Of a stretch of 34,923 nucleotides of DNA, positions 8,475 to 15,984 are shown piece by piece. Position 1 is the stretch's first letter; the number at the start of each line of letters is the position of its first letter. The stretch lies in contig CAYQLM010000026.1 in NCBI GenBank assembly GCA_964418365.1, positions 1-34,923 of the forward strand. Direction: 5' to 3'. The notes beneath the pieces are model-generated. The model was not told where the DNA came from. It searched no databases and worked only from the letters and a program-made list of their open reading frames with translations. This DNA is from JBBDXS01 sp964418365. GTDB lineage: Bacteria; Chloroflexota; Dehalococcoidia; DSTF01; RBG-16-68-14. Both the position numbers and the translations under genes were made by a program.

Positions 8475-9409
8475 TTCGTGCGGAGCTCCGCGACGTGTTC
8501 CTTGATATCGATGTACTCGTCGGCAGCCGCGCGCAGCTCGATCGACGTGCTATCGCCGAACGCCGCCACCTCGACGCGCACGCCCTTACTCGCCACAAGC
8601 TCGACCACGCGGCGGAAGTCGCTGTCGCCGGAGACGAGCACCACGGTGTCGAGGCGGTCGCTCATAACGAGCACGTCGAGCGCCATTTCGACGTCGAAGT
8701 TCGCCTTGATCGAGCCGTCGGTGTAGCGCTTGAGCGGCTTGGTGACGAGGCTGTAGCCGTGGCCGATGAAGGGCTGGACGAACTTCTGTGTCTGCAGCGG
8801 CTCCTGCGGGTCGTCGCTGATGGGTGCGTACGCGTTCGCGCGGATGAGCTCGCGGCCGCGCAGCAGGAGCTGCAGCAGCTTAGAGTAATCGAGTGTGATC
8901 TTCAGGCGTTCCGCTGCGTACATGATGTTCGGCACGTCGACGAAGATGCCGATGCGCGGCTGCTCCGTGCCGATCTTAGCCAAGCCTCCGAGCCGGCTGT
9001 CGATCGAGGCGAGCGAGCTCTGGAGCCCGCGCATCACGTGGAGCTGCGCCTCGATGAGCTGCTCCAGCGTTGCGGGCCGGCCGTCGATCGGCAGCACCTC
9101 GGGCGCCGCTAGCGGCGCCGAGATCGCGGCCGCGCCGGCCGGCTGCGCGGCCTTTCTGCGCGCGCCGCCGCGCCGTCCGCGACGCGTTCGCCCGGTGCGC
9201 TGCGCCGACGCTTGGTCGGGCTCGGGCGCCACGATGGCCGGGGGTAACGCCGATTCCGTTGATGTACGCTTCGCACTGGAGCCGCCGCGCCCGCGCCGAG
9301 AGGGTCGCTTCGCATCGCCCGTCGCACTGGGTTGAGTAGCGGGAGCCGCATCCTGCGAGGACGCGTTCCCGGAGCCTCCGGCTTTGCGCCGGAAGAGTCG
9401 TATCGTCAT
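8471..9409 (-). CDS. NYN-domain protein (LabA/DUF88-like putative RNase) with long basic N-terminus
   Basis: Residues 152-300 form an NYN domain, a PIN-like metal-dependent nuclease fold. Its acidic residues are visible as D158 (FVDVPN), D239/D245 and D262/D264 (SGDSDF). Residues 1-100 are low-complexity and rich in Arg, Gly, Ala and Ser (RRGRGG, RTRRGRRGGARR), a pattern suited to RNA binding. A short predicted helix (114-145) links the parts. I chose ATG 9409 because it follows the Mrp stop by one nucleotide; the longer frame upstream is Mrp DNA. RNase activity is expected from the fold but not shown. Confidence 0.88.
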   Translation of the reverse strand: MTIRLFRRKAGGSGNASSQDAAPATQPSATGDAKRPSRRGRGGSSAKRTSTESALPPAIVAPEPDQASAQRTGRTRRGRRGGARRKAAQPAGAAAISAPLAAPEVLPIDGRPATLEQLIEAQLHVMRGLQSSLASIDSRLGGLAKIGTEQPRIGIFVDVPNIMYAAERLKITLDYSKLLQLLLRGRELIRANAYAPISDDPQEPLQTQKFVQPFIGHGYSLVTKPLKRYTDGSIKANFDVEMALDVLVMSDRLDTVVLVSGDSDFRRVVELVASKGVRVEVAAFGDSTSIELRAAADEYIDIKEHVAELRTK

Positions 9410-9410
9410 G

Positions 9411-10472
9411 TCATTGCACTCCTGCTGTTGCGAATTGTAGTGTGCTGCATCGCGCCGCCACCTGCTCAGCGACGCGGAAGAAGGCCTCCGCCTGCGGCGA
9501 TTGTGGATCGGACTCGACGATGGGGATGCCGCGATCGCCGCCCTCACGCGTCTTCGTATCGAGCGGGATCTCGCCCAGGAACTCCAAGCCCAGCTCGTCA
9601 GCCGCCTTGCGCCCGCCGCCGTGGCCGAAGATCTCCGTGCGCTCGCTGCAGTGCGGGCAGATGAAGTAGCTCATGTTCTCGATGACCCCGAAGATGGGCA
9701 CGTTCAGCTTGTCGAACATCGCGACGGCCTTGCCGGCGTCCTCCCAGGCGACGTCCGCCGGCGTGCTCACGATGACCACGCCCGAGATCGATGCCTCCTG
9801 GCACATACTGAGCGACGCGTCGCTCGTGCCGGGCGGCAGATCGATGAGCAAGTAGTCCAGCTCGCCCCAGGTGATGTCGTGCAGGAGCTGCCGCACTGCC
9901 GTACCGACCATCGGGCCGCGCCAGACCACGGGCGACAGGCGCGGCAATACGAACCCGAGCGATACCGCCTTCACACCGTAGCGATCCACCGTTGTGAGGC
10001 CGCGATCTCCTTCGGCCATGAAGCCTGCCTCGAGCCCCATCATGATCGGAACGTTCGGGCCCGTGACGTCGGCGTCCATCAGGCCGACGCGCGCGCCGCG
10101 CTTGGCGAGCGCCACCGAGAGGTTCACGGCGACAGTCGACTTCCCTACTCCGCCCTTGTTGCTCGCCACAGCGATGATGTTACGCACGCCCTCGACCGGT
10201 TTCTGAGCACCCATCGGCGCGCTCGAGCGCACCTCGGCGTCCATCGTCACGTCCGCTTCTTTCACACCGGGCAGCGCGAGCAAGATCTGCTCGGCTTGCG
10301 CCTTCATCTCGGTGCGCACCGGACACGCCGGCGTCGTCAGCACGATGCGGACGGCGACGCGGCCGTTGCTGCTTTCGACGTCACGCACGAAGCCAAGCGA
10401 CACGATGTCGCGGTGCAGGTCCGGGTCTTCGACCGCGCGGAGGGCCTGGAGGATGTCTTGCTCGCTGGGCAT
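9411..10472 (-). CDS. Mrp/ApbC-type iron-sulfur cluster carrier ATPase
   Basis: This 353-residue protein has an N-terminal MIP18/DUF59-like domain (about 1-80, with TTPACPV). The C-terminal ATPase domain contains the deviant Walker A SNKGGVGKST (104-113) and the CxxC pair C272/C275 (CPHC), which binds a bridging Fe-S cluster in Mrp/NBP35 dimers. Such proteins deliver Fe-S clusters to target enzymes. The start ATG at 10472 shares a base with the stop of the SufR-like gene (TAATG), and its stop lies 1 nt before the NYN start. Fe-S clients in the window include PyrK and probably KorB. Confidence 0.95.
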   Translation of the reverse strand: MPSEQDILQALRAVEDPDLHRDIVSLGFVRDVESSNGRVAVRIVLTTPACPVRTEMKAQAEQILLALPGVKEADVTMDAEVRSSAPMGAQKPVEGVRNIIAVASNKGGVGKSTVAVNLSVALAKRGARVGLMDADVTGPNVPIMMGLEAGFMAEGDRGLTTVDRYGVKAVSLGFVLPRLSPVVWRGPMVGTAVRQLLHDITWGELDYLLIDLPPGTSDASLSMCQEASISGVVIVSTPADVAWEDAGKAVAMFDKLNVPIFGVIENMSYFICPHCSERTEIFGHGGGRKAADELGLEFLGEIPLDTKTREGGDRGIPIVESDPQSPQAEAFFRVAEQVAARCSTLQFATAGVQ

Positions 10473-11125
10473 TAGCCGGTCGCTTCTAGCACGAGGTATC
10501 GGCAGCAGTGCGCGGGCTGGTCCTGGCACGGCGAGGAGCGCACTTCTGCCCCCAGCGTACGCGAGAGGAACGTCTGATGCCACTCGCACACGCCTTCGCC
10601 ATAACCGTTTTGGGTGAGGCGATGGAAGATGCAGTTGTAGTCCCGCACCTCATACCCCGAGGCGTTCCTGTCCCATTCGGCGAAGCCGCCGTCCGTGTGG
10701 AGGACCTCCGTTACGAACACCACCCGCTCGTGGAGCGGCCAGCGCTCCAGGAAGGGCAGGTACTCGTCGGCCAGTCGCTCGGCCAGCCGTCGCAGGACGA
10801 AGCGCGTCCGGTCCGCCTCGGACAGGCTCGCTAGCTCGCTGCCATCAAGATGGCTGATCTCGCGAACGAGAAGCTCCACCAGGCGGTCCGAGCGGCGGGG
10901 GAAGGCGGCAGCGTGCGCCTTAGCGGTCAGCCGGAAGACCAGGTGCGGGCGCCCTACCGAGCCATTCCGCTGCTCGGCGGCCAAGAGACCGTCCCGCTCG
11001 AGGCGGGTTAGGTGCTGCCGGACCGTGATCGGAGCTAGGCCGAGAGAAGACGCGAGGTCGGCGACGGTGTTACCGCCATTCCGCTTTAGGAGGGCGAGGA
11101 TCTCGCTCCGGGTGTTCGTAGTCAT
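10472..11125 (-). CDS. SufR-like winged-helix transcriptional regulator with Cys-rich C-terminus
   Basis: This 217-residue protein has an N-terminal ArsR/DeoR-type winged helix (about 5-70; ITVRQHLTRLERDGLL is the recognition helix and turn). The C-terminal part has cysteines C165, C180, C200, C207 and C208 (C-X14-C-X19-C-X6-CC). This resembles SufR repressors, whose Fe-S cluster senses cluster supply and represses Fe-S biogenesis genes. Being first in an operon with Mrp strongly supports that role. I chose ATG 11125; further codons upstream belong to the promoter. The Cys spacing differs in detail from cyanobacterial SufR, so cluster type is inferred. Confidence 0.88.
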   Translation of the reverse strand: MTTNTRSEILALLKRNGGNTVADLASSLGLAPITVRQHLTRLERDGLLAAEQRNGSVGRPHLVFRLTAKAHAAAFPRRSDRLVELLVREISHLDGSELASLSEADRTRFVLRRLAERLADEYLPFLERWPLHERVVFVTEVLHTDGGFAEWDRNASGYEVRDYNCIFHRLTQNGYGEGVCEWHQTFLSRTLGAEVRSSPCQDQPAHCCRYLVLEATG

Positions 11126-11155
11126 TACGGAGGCCACGAATTGCGGCCGAAATGT

Positions 11156-11192
11156 AGTATAGCCTAGATTCAGCGCCTTGGCAATTGCCAAG
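11156..11192 (-). promoter_or_regulatory. Promoter of the SufR-Mrp operon with a palindromic operator over the -35 box
   Basis: On the minus strand, TTGCCA (11184-11179) and TATACT (11161-11156) are separated by exactly 17 bp, a good sigma-70-type promoter. It would start transcription about 24 nt before the SufR-like ATG. A perfect 16-bp palindrome, CTTGGCAATTGCCAAG, at 11177-11192 covers the -35 box. This is the expected position for an autorepressor operator. That the SufR-like protein binds it is inference. Confidence 0.7.
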
Positions 11193-11331
11193 CATTAACG
11201 AATTTTATCATTTCAACCTTGACGGAGGAAAAGGTAGTGTGCTACTCTGCTTCACGCTCGCGGGCAAGGGAACCAAACCCTCCCTTCGCACGTATAGTCT
11301 AATCGGAAGGAGCATGAAAGGGAGAATGGCC

Positions 11332-11586
11332 ATGAGCGAGGGAGTCGCTGCTCAGGAACGGCGCAAGCGCGCCACCAAGAACTGCCAGCACCGCTGGGTA
11401 ATTGAGACGCCGCACGGCGCGACCAGCCGCGGCTTGTGCCGCCGCTGTGGTGCGACCAAGCGCTTTCCAAACGCACCGGAGCAGCCGATCTGGGGGTTTG
11501 CCGGCGGGCACCAGCAGACCGGTCGCTGGGCCAACCGGCGGAAGTCGAACCCGCAAGAGCTTCGCCTGCCGGACGAAGACCAGTAG
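11332..11586 (+). CDS. Small zinc-ribbon-like protein of unknown function
   Basis: This protein of about 84 residues has NCQHRW near the N-terminus and LCRRCG about 20 residues later. These probably form a one-ribbon metal site (C-x-H ... C-x-x-C), followed by a basic Asn/Arg-rich tail. Similar short proteins with HRWVIE...SRGxCxxCG are, to my recollection, common in Actinobacteria and Chloroflexota; their function is unknown. I prefer the ATG at 11332, which has GGGAG at a suitable distance; ATG 11314 and 11326 are alternatives. A candidate promoter is TTGACG (11219) with TACTCT (11243). A strong terminator follows. Confidence 0.75.
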   Translation: MSEGVAAQERRKRATKNCQHRWVIETPHGATSRGLCRRCGATKRFPNAPEQPIWGFAGGHQQTGRWANRRKSNPQELRLPDEDQ

Positions 11587-11618
11587 CCGTAGTATCGGCC
11601 CGTAGCCTGACCCCGCGA

Positions 11619-11651
11619 CAGGGGCTCCGACATCGGAGCCCCTGTGCTTTT
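11619..11651 (+). terminator. Rho-independent terminator after the zinc-ribbon gene
   Basis: A perfect 12-bp stem, CAGGGGCTCCGA / TCGGAGCCCCTG, has a 2-nt apical gap (the real loop would open a base pair or two) and is followed by TGCTTTT. It lies 32 nt after the zinc-ribbon stop and just before pyrD, separating the two transcripts. Confidence 0.85.
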
Positions 11652-11679
11652 GCCTGCGACTATAATGGCTCGACGTCGT

Positions 11680-12606
11680 ATGAATCTGAGGACAGAGCTT
11701 CCCGGCCGCAAGAGCAGCCTCGTCCTGCAGAACCCGGTGCTCACGGCCTCCGGCACGTTCAGCTTCGGCCTCGACGAAGACCACGCCTTCGATATTCAGC
11801 TGCTGGGCGGCGTCGTGACGAAGACCGTCACGCTGCGGCCGCGCGCCGGCAGCCCGCAGATCCGCACGGCCGAGACGCCGGCCGGCATGCTGAACGCGAT
11901 CGGTTTGCAGAACCCGGGCGTCGATCGGGTCGTGCGCGATCTGGCTCCGCGCTGGCAGCGCTGGCGCATCCCGGCGATCGTGAGCATCCTCGGCGCGACC
12001 GTGGAGGAGTACGGCGAGGTCGCGCAGCGCCTGGACGGCGTCGACGGCGTCAGCGCCATCGAGGTCAACATCTCCAGCCCGAACGCGAAGCGCGGCGGCA
12101 TGGAGTTCGGCCAGGACCCGGACGCCGCCGCGGCCGTGACAGAGGCCGTCGTCCGCAATACGACGTTGCCGATCATCGTGAAGCTCACGCCGAACGTGAC
12201 CGACATCGTCGCCGTCGCGCGAGCAGCCGTCGATGCCGGCGCGGATGCGCTGTGCTTGATCAACACGCTGCAGGCGATGGCGATCGATGCGGCTGAGCGC
12301 GCGCCGGAGATCGCCAGCACGTTCGCGGGCCTGTCCGGCCCCGCGATCAAGCCCGTGGCGCTGCGGATGGTCTATCAGGTGGCGTCGGCGATCGATGTGC
12401 CGATCGTGGGCTGCGGCGGCATCTCGACCGCCGCGGACGCGATCGAGTTTCTCATGGCCGGCGCATCAGCCGTCGAGGTCGGCACCGCGACGTTCGTCAA
12501 CCCGCGCGCGCCGCTCGATGTGCTCGAAGGGCTGCAGCGGTACATGGCAGAGCACGGCATCGATGACGTTGGGGAGCTGATCGGAGCGGCGCGGGCGCGC
12601 GCTTGA
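11680..12606 (+). CDS. pyrD: Dihydroorotate dehydrogenase, class 1B-like, with Ser at the catalytic Cys position
   Basis: This enzyme oxidises dihydroorotate to orotate using FMN, the fourth step of pyrimidine synthesis. The protein (308 residues from ATG 11680; ATG 11665 would add 5) is a full TIM barrel. It has NPVLTASGTF near the N-terminus, TVTLRPRAGSPQ, and the FMN-phosphate segments GCGGIS and GTA. The motif normally NxSCPNxKxGG in class 1 enzymes reads NISSPNAKRGG, so the catalytic base Cys is replaced by Ser (codon AGC). The rest is class 1B-like, consistent with pyrK in the window. A TATAAT box at 11661-11666 overlaps ATG 11665, which favours the start at 11680. Confidence 0.92.
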   Translation: MNLRTELPGRKSSLVLQNPVLTASGTFSFGLDEDHAFDIQLLGGVVTKTVTLRPRAGSPQIRTAETPAGMLNAIGLQNPGVDRVVRDLAPRWQRWRIPAIVSILGATVEEYGEVAQRLDGVDGVSAIEVNISSPNAKRGGMEFGQDPDAAAAVTEAVVRNTTLPIIVKLTPNVTDIVAVARAAVDAGADALCLINTLQAMAIDAAERAPEIASTFAGLSGPAIKPVALRMVYQVASAIDVPIVGCGGISTAADAIEFLMAGASAVEVGTATFVNPRAPLDVLEGLQRYMAEHGIDDVGELIGAARARA

Positions 12607-12621
12607 TCCGCCTGAGGCGGA
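12607..12621. repeat. Short palindrome TCCGCC-TGA-GGCGGA
   Basis: A perfect 6-bp inverted repeat with a 3-nt loop starts one base after the pyrD stop and is followed by CTACGCG. It has no T-tract, so a terminator role is uncertain. A related palindrome (GTCCGCC/GGCGGAC followed by TAG) occurs at 19227-19244, suggesting a dispersed repeat. The rest of the gap to 12720 holds only weak promoter-like AT pockets (e.g. around 12676-12684) and a GGAG ahead of the next ATG. Confidence 0.45.
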
Positions 12622-12720
12622 CTACGCGTTAGAGCGAGGCCAGCGGCGCGGCTATAGTCTGGCTACACGCCGCTGATATACTTACCGGAACAGTTCGGCG
12701 GACGTGCGGAGTAGCTAACC

Positions 12721-14370
12721 ATGCTCTTGACCTTACTTACCCTTGAAAACTACCGCTCCTTCAAGGATGCTTGCATGCTCGACTGTTCGAGCCCGATCAC
12801 GGTACTCGCCGGACGGAACAACTCCGGCAAGTCGAACATAGTTGCAGGCATGCTGCTGCTGGCGCAAACGGCTCGCAGCGATCCAAACATCGCGTTCAGT
12901 GACGCCGGTGGAGAGCGAATTACGTTCGGCGGAAGCGGCGGACCTCTCAAGATCACAGCGCGCCTAGACAGCGCTTTCGCTGCGAAGTTGATCACGAACC
13001 ATTTCTTGGCTAAGGACGTTTCGGTGTCGTTCGTTGCGAGTACGGGCGGGACGGGGCGAATGCCAGCAACTGTGATGATGTCCGTCTACGACGAGGGCGG
13101 CGGCGAGGACATCGAGCTTGCCGCGTTCCCAGCTAACGTGTCAAAGGGCCGCATATCTCTTGACCTGACTCCTCTGAGAGAACGCTTAAGCGGCGTCTTC
13201 GTTCTAAGGGCTGAGCGACATGTTCACCTGCCGCATCTGAACGCTATCGGTGGGAACGTCCTCTCTCCAGACGGTGCGAATGTGCTCCAAGTCCTGAACT
13301 CGCTGTCTTCCAGTGAGCCTGACTTGTATAGGCAGATAGTCCGGCATGCCACGAGCCTCGTACCTGGCATCGAAAATATTAGTGCTCCCATCAGGGAAGA
13401 CAGAGCCGACGTGTTCGGCCAGGTTCGTGAACGGGCCAGCGGCCTTCCCGCCTTCGACTGGCAAGAAGTTGCGTCCGGCACGCGCCACCTTCTGGCACTT
13501 TTGATCCTGTTACTCGCTTCTCCTGCGGGGAGCCTCTTACTGCTTGAGGAACCTGAATCGTTTCTCCACCCGCAGGCCACAGTTGATTTGTTCAAACTTC
13601 TAGAAGAGAAGGCCGAAGAGCAGCAGAAACAGATCATCCTCACTACGCATTCTCCAGTGCTCATGGAGCTTGCAGGGTCTAGGTTGAGCGTGGTTGTTCG
13701 AGACGACGCCACGGGTGTTTCAGACATTGTTCGCTTGTCGCGAGCGGGCCAAAAGGCCCTAACTGAGCGCGGGATCATGAAGTCATTCATGCTGGCCCCA
13801 TTCGAGCCTGGGCTTATTCCGGCAGGCATACTCATAGTTGAAGGCGCTGATGACGTTGCAGTATGGTCTCAGTGGCTTGGTTCGGCTGATCTCGCTAAGA
13901 AGGGTGTATTTGCTGTCAAGGGTGGCGACGGCGAGGGGGATGCGATCAAGCTCGCGGTCTACATGCAGCACCTGCAAGACTCTGGAATTCGCTCTGGGCC
14001 GTTCCTTCTTGTTCTCGACTCGGACGATAAGAAGGAAGACAAGCGACAACACGTTCTAGCCCAAGGTCTGCGTGACGAAAACTTCTACGTCCTTGAGAGG
14101 AAGGAACTGGAAGACTACCTCTTGGACGCGGCTGCGATCTCAGGGGAGTTCCAAGTAGAAGAGGCATTCGTAGCGTCCGAGATAGAAAAGGCTAGGCCAG
14201 GGAAGGAGGGACTGAATTCGGTCGTTGCTGCTGTAAGCGAACAGAAGGGAATGCCAAAGAGCGAATCAGTCGATTCGACGATGAAGGGACGGATCGCTTC
14301 GAGAGTAGCCTGCCCAGACGAGCTTCAGCCCGTCCTCGGCCATTTCTCACAAGCTCTCGCCAAGAAATAG
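12721..14370 (+). CDS. OLD-family ATPase with C-terminal TOPRIM nuclease domain
   Basis: This 549-residue protein has an ABC/RecF-like ATPase with Walker A GRNNSGKSN (31-39), Walker B LLLLEEPE (272-279) and switch His310 in TTHSP. A TOPRIM domain follows, with E374 (VEGADD) and D433/D435 (VLDSDD), the metal-binding acids of OLD nucleases. OLD proteins, alone or with a helicase (GajA/GajB), act in phage defence. No helicase neighbour is present, so this is a single-gene (class 1-like) form. Its codons are visibly less GC-rich at third positions than those of its neighbours, suggesting transfer. It ends 99 nt before tRNA-Pro. The family is firm; a defence role is inferred. Confidence 0.9.
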   Translation: MLLTLLTLENYRSFKDACMLDCSSPITVLAGRNNSGKSNIVAGMLLLAQTARSDPNIAFSDAGGERITFGGSGGPLKITARLDSAFAAKLITNHFLAKDVSVSFVASTGGTGRMPATVMMSVYDEGGGEDIELAAFPANVSKGRISLDLTPLRERLSGVFVLRAERHVHLPHLNAIGGNVLSPDGANVLQVLNSLSSSEPDLYRQIVRHATSLVPGIENISAPIREDRADVFGQVRERASGLPAFDWQEVASGTRHLLALLILLLASPAGSLLLLEEPESFLHPQATVDLFKLLEEKAEEQQKQIILTTHSPVLMELAGSRLSVVVRDDATGVSDIVRLSRAGQKALTERGIMKSFMLAPFEPGLIPAGILIVEGADDVAVWSQWLGSADLAKKGVFAVKGGDGEGDAIKLAVYMQHLQDSGIRSGPFLLVLDSDDKKEDKRQHVLAQGLRDENFYVLERKELEDYLLDAAAISGEFQVEEAFVASEIEKARPGKEGLNSVVAAVSEQKGMPKSESVDSTMKGRIASRVACPDELQPVLGHFSQALAKK

Positions 14371-14431
14371 CATTTGCGCGCCGGAATTGCGTGGTTCACG
14401 GCAGACCGTTTCCGTCGAATTCCTATTTCGC

Positions 14432-14460
14432 TTGACGCCCGTGCGAAACGCTCGTTACCG
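14432..14460 (+). promoter_or_regulatory. Probable promoter of tRNA-Pro
   Basis: TTGACG at 14432-14437 and TTACCG at 14455-14460 are spaced by 17 bp and would start transcription just ahead of the tRNA at 14470. The -35 box is good and the -10 box is weak. Confidence 0.4.
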
Positions 14461-14469
14461 TGAGCGCAT

Positions 14470-14547
14470 CGGGGTGTAGCTCAGCCAGGCTAGAGCGCTT
14501 GGTTTGGGACCAAGAGGTCCTCGGTTCAAATCCGAGCACCCCGACCA
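14470..14547 (+). tRNA. tRNA-Pro (anticodon TGG)
   Basis: A complete cloverleaf is visible. The acceptor CGGGGTG pairs with CACCCCG. The anticodon arm CTTGG-TTTGGGA-CCAAG carries TGG with G37. The T arm is CTCGG-TTCAAAT-CCGAG. Discriminator A is followed by an encoded CCA. It reads proline CCN codons. A 3' remnant of a related tRNA lies 1.4 kb downstream. Confidence 0.97.
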
Positions 14548-14590
14548 GCAGCTTCGGCCACCGTGCGGGCTAAGGAGTTATCGCGTCCGT

Positions 14591-15094
14591 CTACTGCACG
14601 GTGAATGCAGCGTGCATTCCTTCTCCTTCCTTGTAGTGGACCTCGGTCTTCCCCTCTGCCTCGGCCACGACGTTGCAGATGAGGACGTACTTGCCGGCCT
14701 GCAGGTCGTCAACTACGAGATCAGCCGACGTCCCCGCTGCAATATCCTCGATCTCGTCTACGGCCTCAACACCTGCGCCCTCCTCGTCCACGCTGCCGTC
14801 TGCCTTCGTCGGCAGGGCACCCGGAGCGAGACCCGTCTTGAGAATGACGAACTCGTGCTCCTTCTCGCCCTCATTGTTGGCGGTGAACGTCACCTTCCCG
14901 GCGGACACCGATACGGGGTCAGGCTCGAGAAGCCACTCGCTCAGGATCACGTCGACCGCAGCGCCACTGGCTTGCGTCGCGCTTGTGGTAGGACGTTCCG
15001 TCGTCTTCTTGCCACCCCCGCCGCAGGCTACGCCCAACAGCATAGCGACGGCCAGCCCTGCCACCAACAGCACTACCTTGCTCTGTCCTGACAT
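14591..15094 (-). CDS. Cupredoxin-domain lipoprotein with enlarged copper loop
   Basis: This 167-residue protein has a lipoprotein signal with lipobox LLGVAC (Cys24), a Thr/Ser-rich linker and a plastocyanin-like domain (about 47-167). Probable type-1 copper ligands are H80 (EHEF), C140 (LICN), H153 and M160. The C-to-H loop is 12 residues and the H-to-M loop 6, longer than in the paralogue just upstream (4 and 4), because of an acidic insert AEAEGKTE. It would be a membrane-anchored, periplasm- or surface-side electron carrier or copper binder. It lies 59 nt downstream of the paralogue. Confidence 0.85.
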   Translation of the reverse strand: MSGQSKVVLLVAGLAVAMLLGVACGGGGKKTTERPTTSATQASGAAVDVILSEWLLEPDPVSVSAGKVTFTANNEGEKEHEFVILKTGLAPGALPTKADGSVDEEGAGVEAVDEIEDIAAGTSADLVVDDLQAGKYVLICNVVAEAEGKTEVHYKEGEGMHAAFTVQ

Positions 15095-15153
15095 TGTGCA
15101 CCTCCTACGACACCTTGGCTTCCGGCCCTGGTCCCGTTCCCGAATGTCCTACC

Positions 15154-15657
15154 TTACTCCACTAGGAAGGACGCGTACATACCCTGCTTATAGTGGCCCG
15201 GAATGTTGCAGATGAAGACGTACGTGCCGGGCTTCAACTTCAACGGGATGCTCACGAGCGCGCTGGGTGTCAACTGGTCGCTGCCCACTTGGCTGACCAG
15301 CTTGCCCGCCTTCGCCACCTCCACTCTCCCTTTCGCCACCGGCAGGGAAGCGGGGTCCTGGTCGGTCTTGACGATCAGCAGCTCATGCGGAATACCGCCG
15401 TGGTTCTCCGCGTCAAAGATAAAGTTCGTGACGCCCGGGCCGCCGCTGACCACCGCCGGATCCACCTTCCACTCGCCCAAATCGACATGCACTTCCTGCG
15501 GCGGGGCGGCCTCTACCGTGCTCTTGGCGCCGTCGCCGCTGCGGCACGCGCCCACCACTAACGCCACAGCCACAAGCAGCTCATAGGCCAGGAACACCCC
15601 TCCGAAGAGCCAACCTCGACGGCGAATGGCCCTCGAGTCCAATATGCTACCTCCCAT
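15154..15657 (-). CDS. Cupredoxin-domain membrane-anchored/lipoprotein
   Basis: This 167-residue protein has a long N-terminal signal or anchor (about 15-38) that ends in the lipobox-like VVGAC (Cys38), followed by a cupredoxin domain. The copper ligands are H91 (PHEL), C150 (FICN), H155 (GHY) and M160 (QGM). The spacing C-X4-H-X4-M is the classic type-1 loop, and CNIPGHYKQGM is typical of plastocyanin-like small electron carriers. It is the first of two tandem paralogues on the minus strand. The redox partner is not in the window. Confidence 0.87.
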   Translation of the reverse strand: MGGSILDSRAIRRRGWLFGGVFLAYELLVAVALVVGACRSGDGAKSTVEAAPPQEVHVDLGEWKVDPAVVSGGPGVTNFIFDAENHGGIPHELLIVKTDQDPASLPVAKGRVEVAKAGKLVSQVGSDQLTPSALVSIPLKLKPGTYVFICNIPGHYKQGMYASFLVE

Positions 15658-15926
15658 CGCTCCGAGGGACGCTGATTGGAACTATTTTTGGATAGTGTAA
15701 ACTTTCACGGGGAGGCCCGACAGTGCCAGATGGCAGGTAGGCTGAACCGCAAGGCTCCAGAAACACGGCCATCCGGCCCCTGCCGCCTTCCGTTCCACGT
15801 GGGCGGGCCATCTGCCCCTCCCACAGCCCGCCGATAGCGGCGCAGCGCTGATGTGGCCCAGGGGTCGTTTTCAGATACGAATTAGCCCGCGTTAGCACCG
15901 CTCATGACAGCCTATCAGTAGCCTGG
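15658..15926. other. Gene-free stretch upstream of the cupredoxin pair
   Basis: About 270 bp separates the cupredoxin start from the tRNA-Pro remnant. An AT-rich pocket near 15680-15705 may hold the minus-strand promoter for the cupredoxins, but no clean -35/-10 pair was found. An open frame across it on the minus strand has no recognisable features and was not called. Confidence 0.4.
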
Positions 15927-15973
15927 GGTTTGGGACCAAGAGGTCGACAGTTCAAATCTGTCCACCTCGACCA
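15927..15973 (+). pseudogene. 3' remnant of a second tRNA-Pro
   Basis: This segment shares 19 identical bases with the intact tRNA-Pro (GGTTTGGGACCAAGAGGTC, also at 14501-14519). It continues with a well-paired T arm, GACAG-TTCAAAT-CTGTC, the 3' acceptor strand CACCTCG and ACCA. The matching 5' acceptor strand (CGAGGTG) and D arm are not present upstream, and the anticodon stem does not pair well. It is therefore a 3' half. The T stem differs from the intact gene with matched changes, so it derives from a different tRNA-Pro gene. Such 3' halves are often left by element integration. Confidence 0.75.
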
Positions 15974-15984
15974 CGCACACGTCC

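Noticed and set aside
15647..15898. 83-codon minus-strand frame upstream of the cupredoxins
   Set aside because: It overlaps the start of the cupredoxin gene and has no domain, no ribosome site and no coding-like composition.
14501..15945. Simple attL/attR pair of one integrated element between the two tRNA-Pro sequences
   Set aside because: Identity stops after 19 bases, and the T arms differ by matched changes. No integrase lies between, so a clean single integration cannot be claimed.
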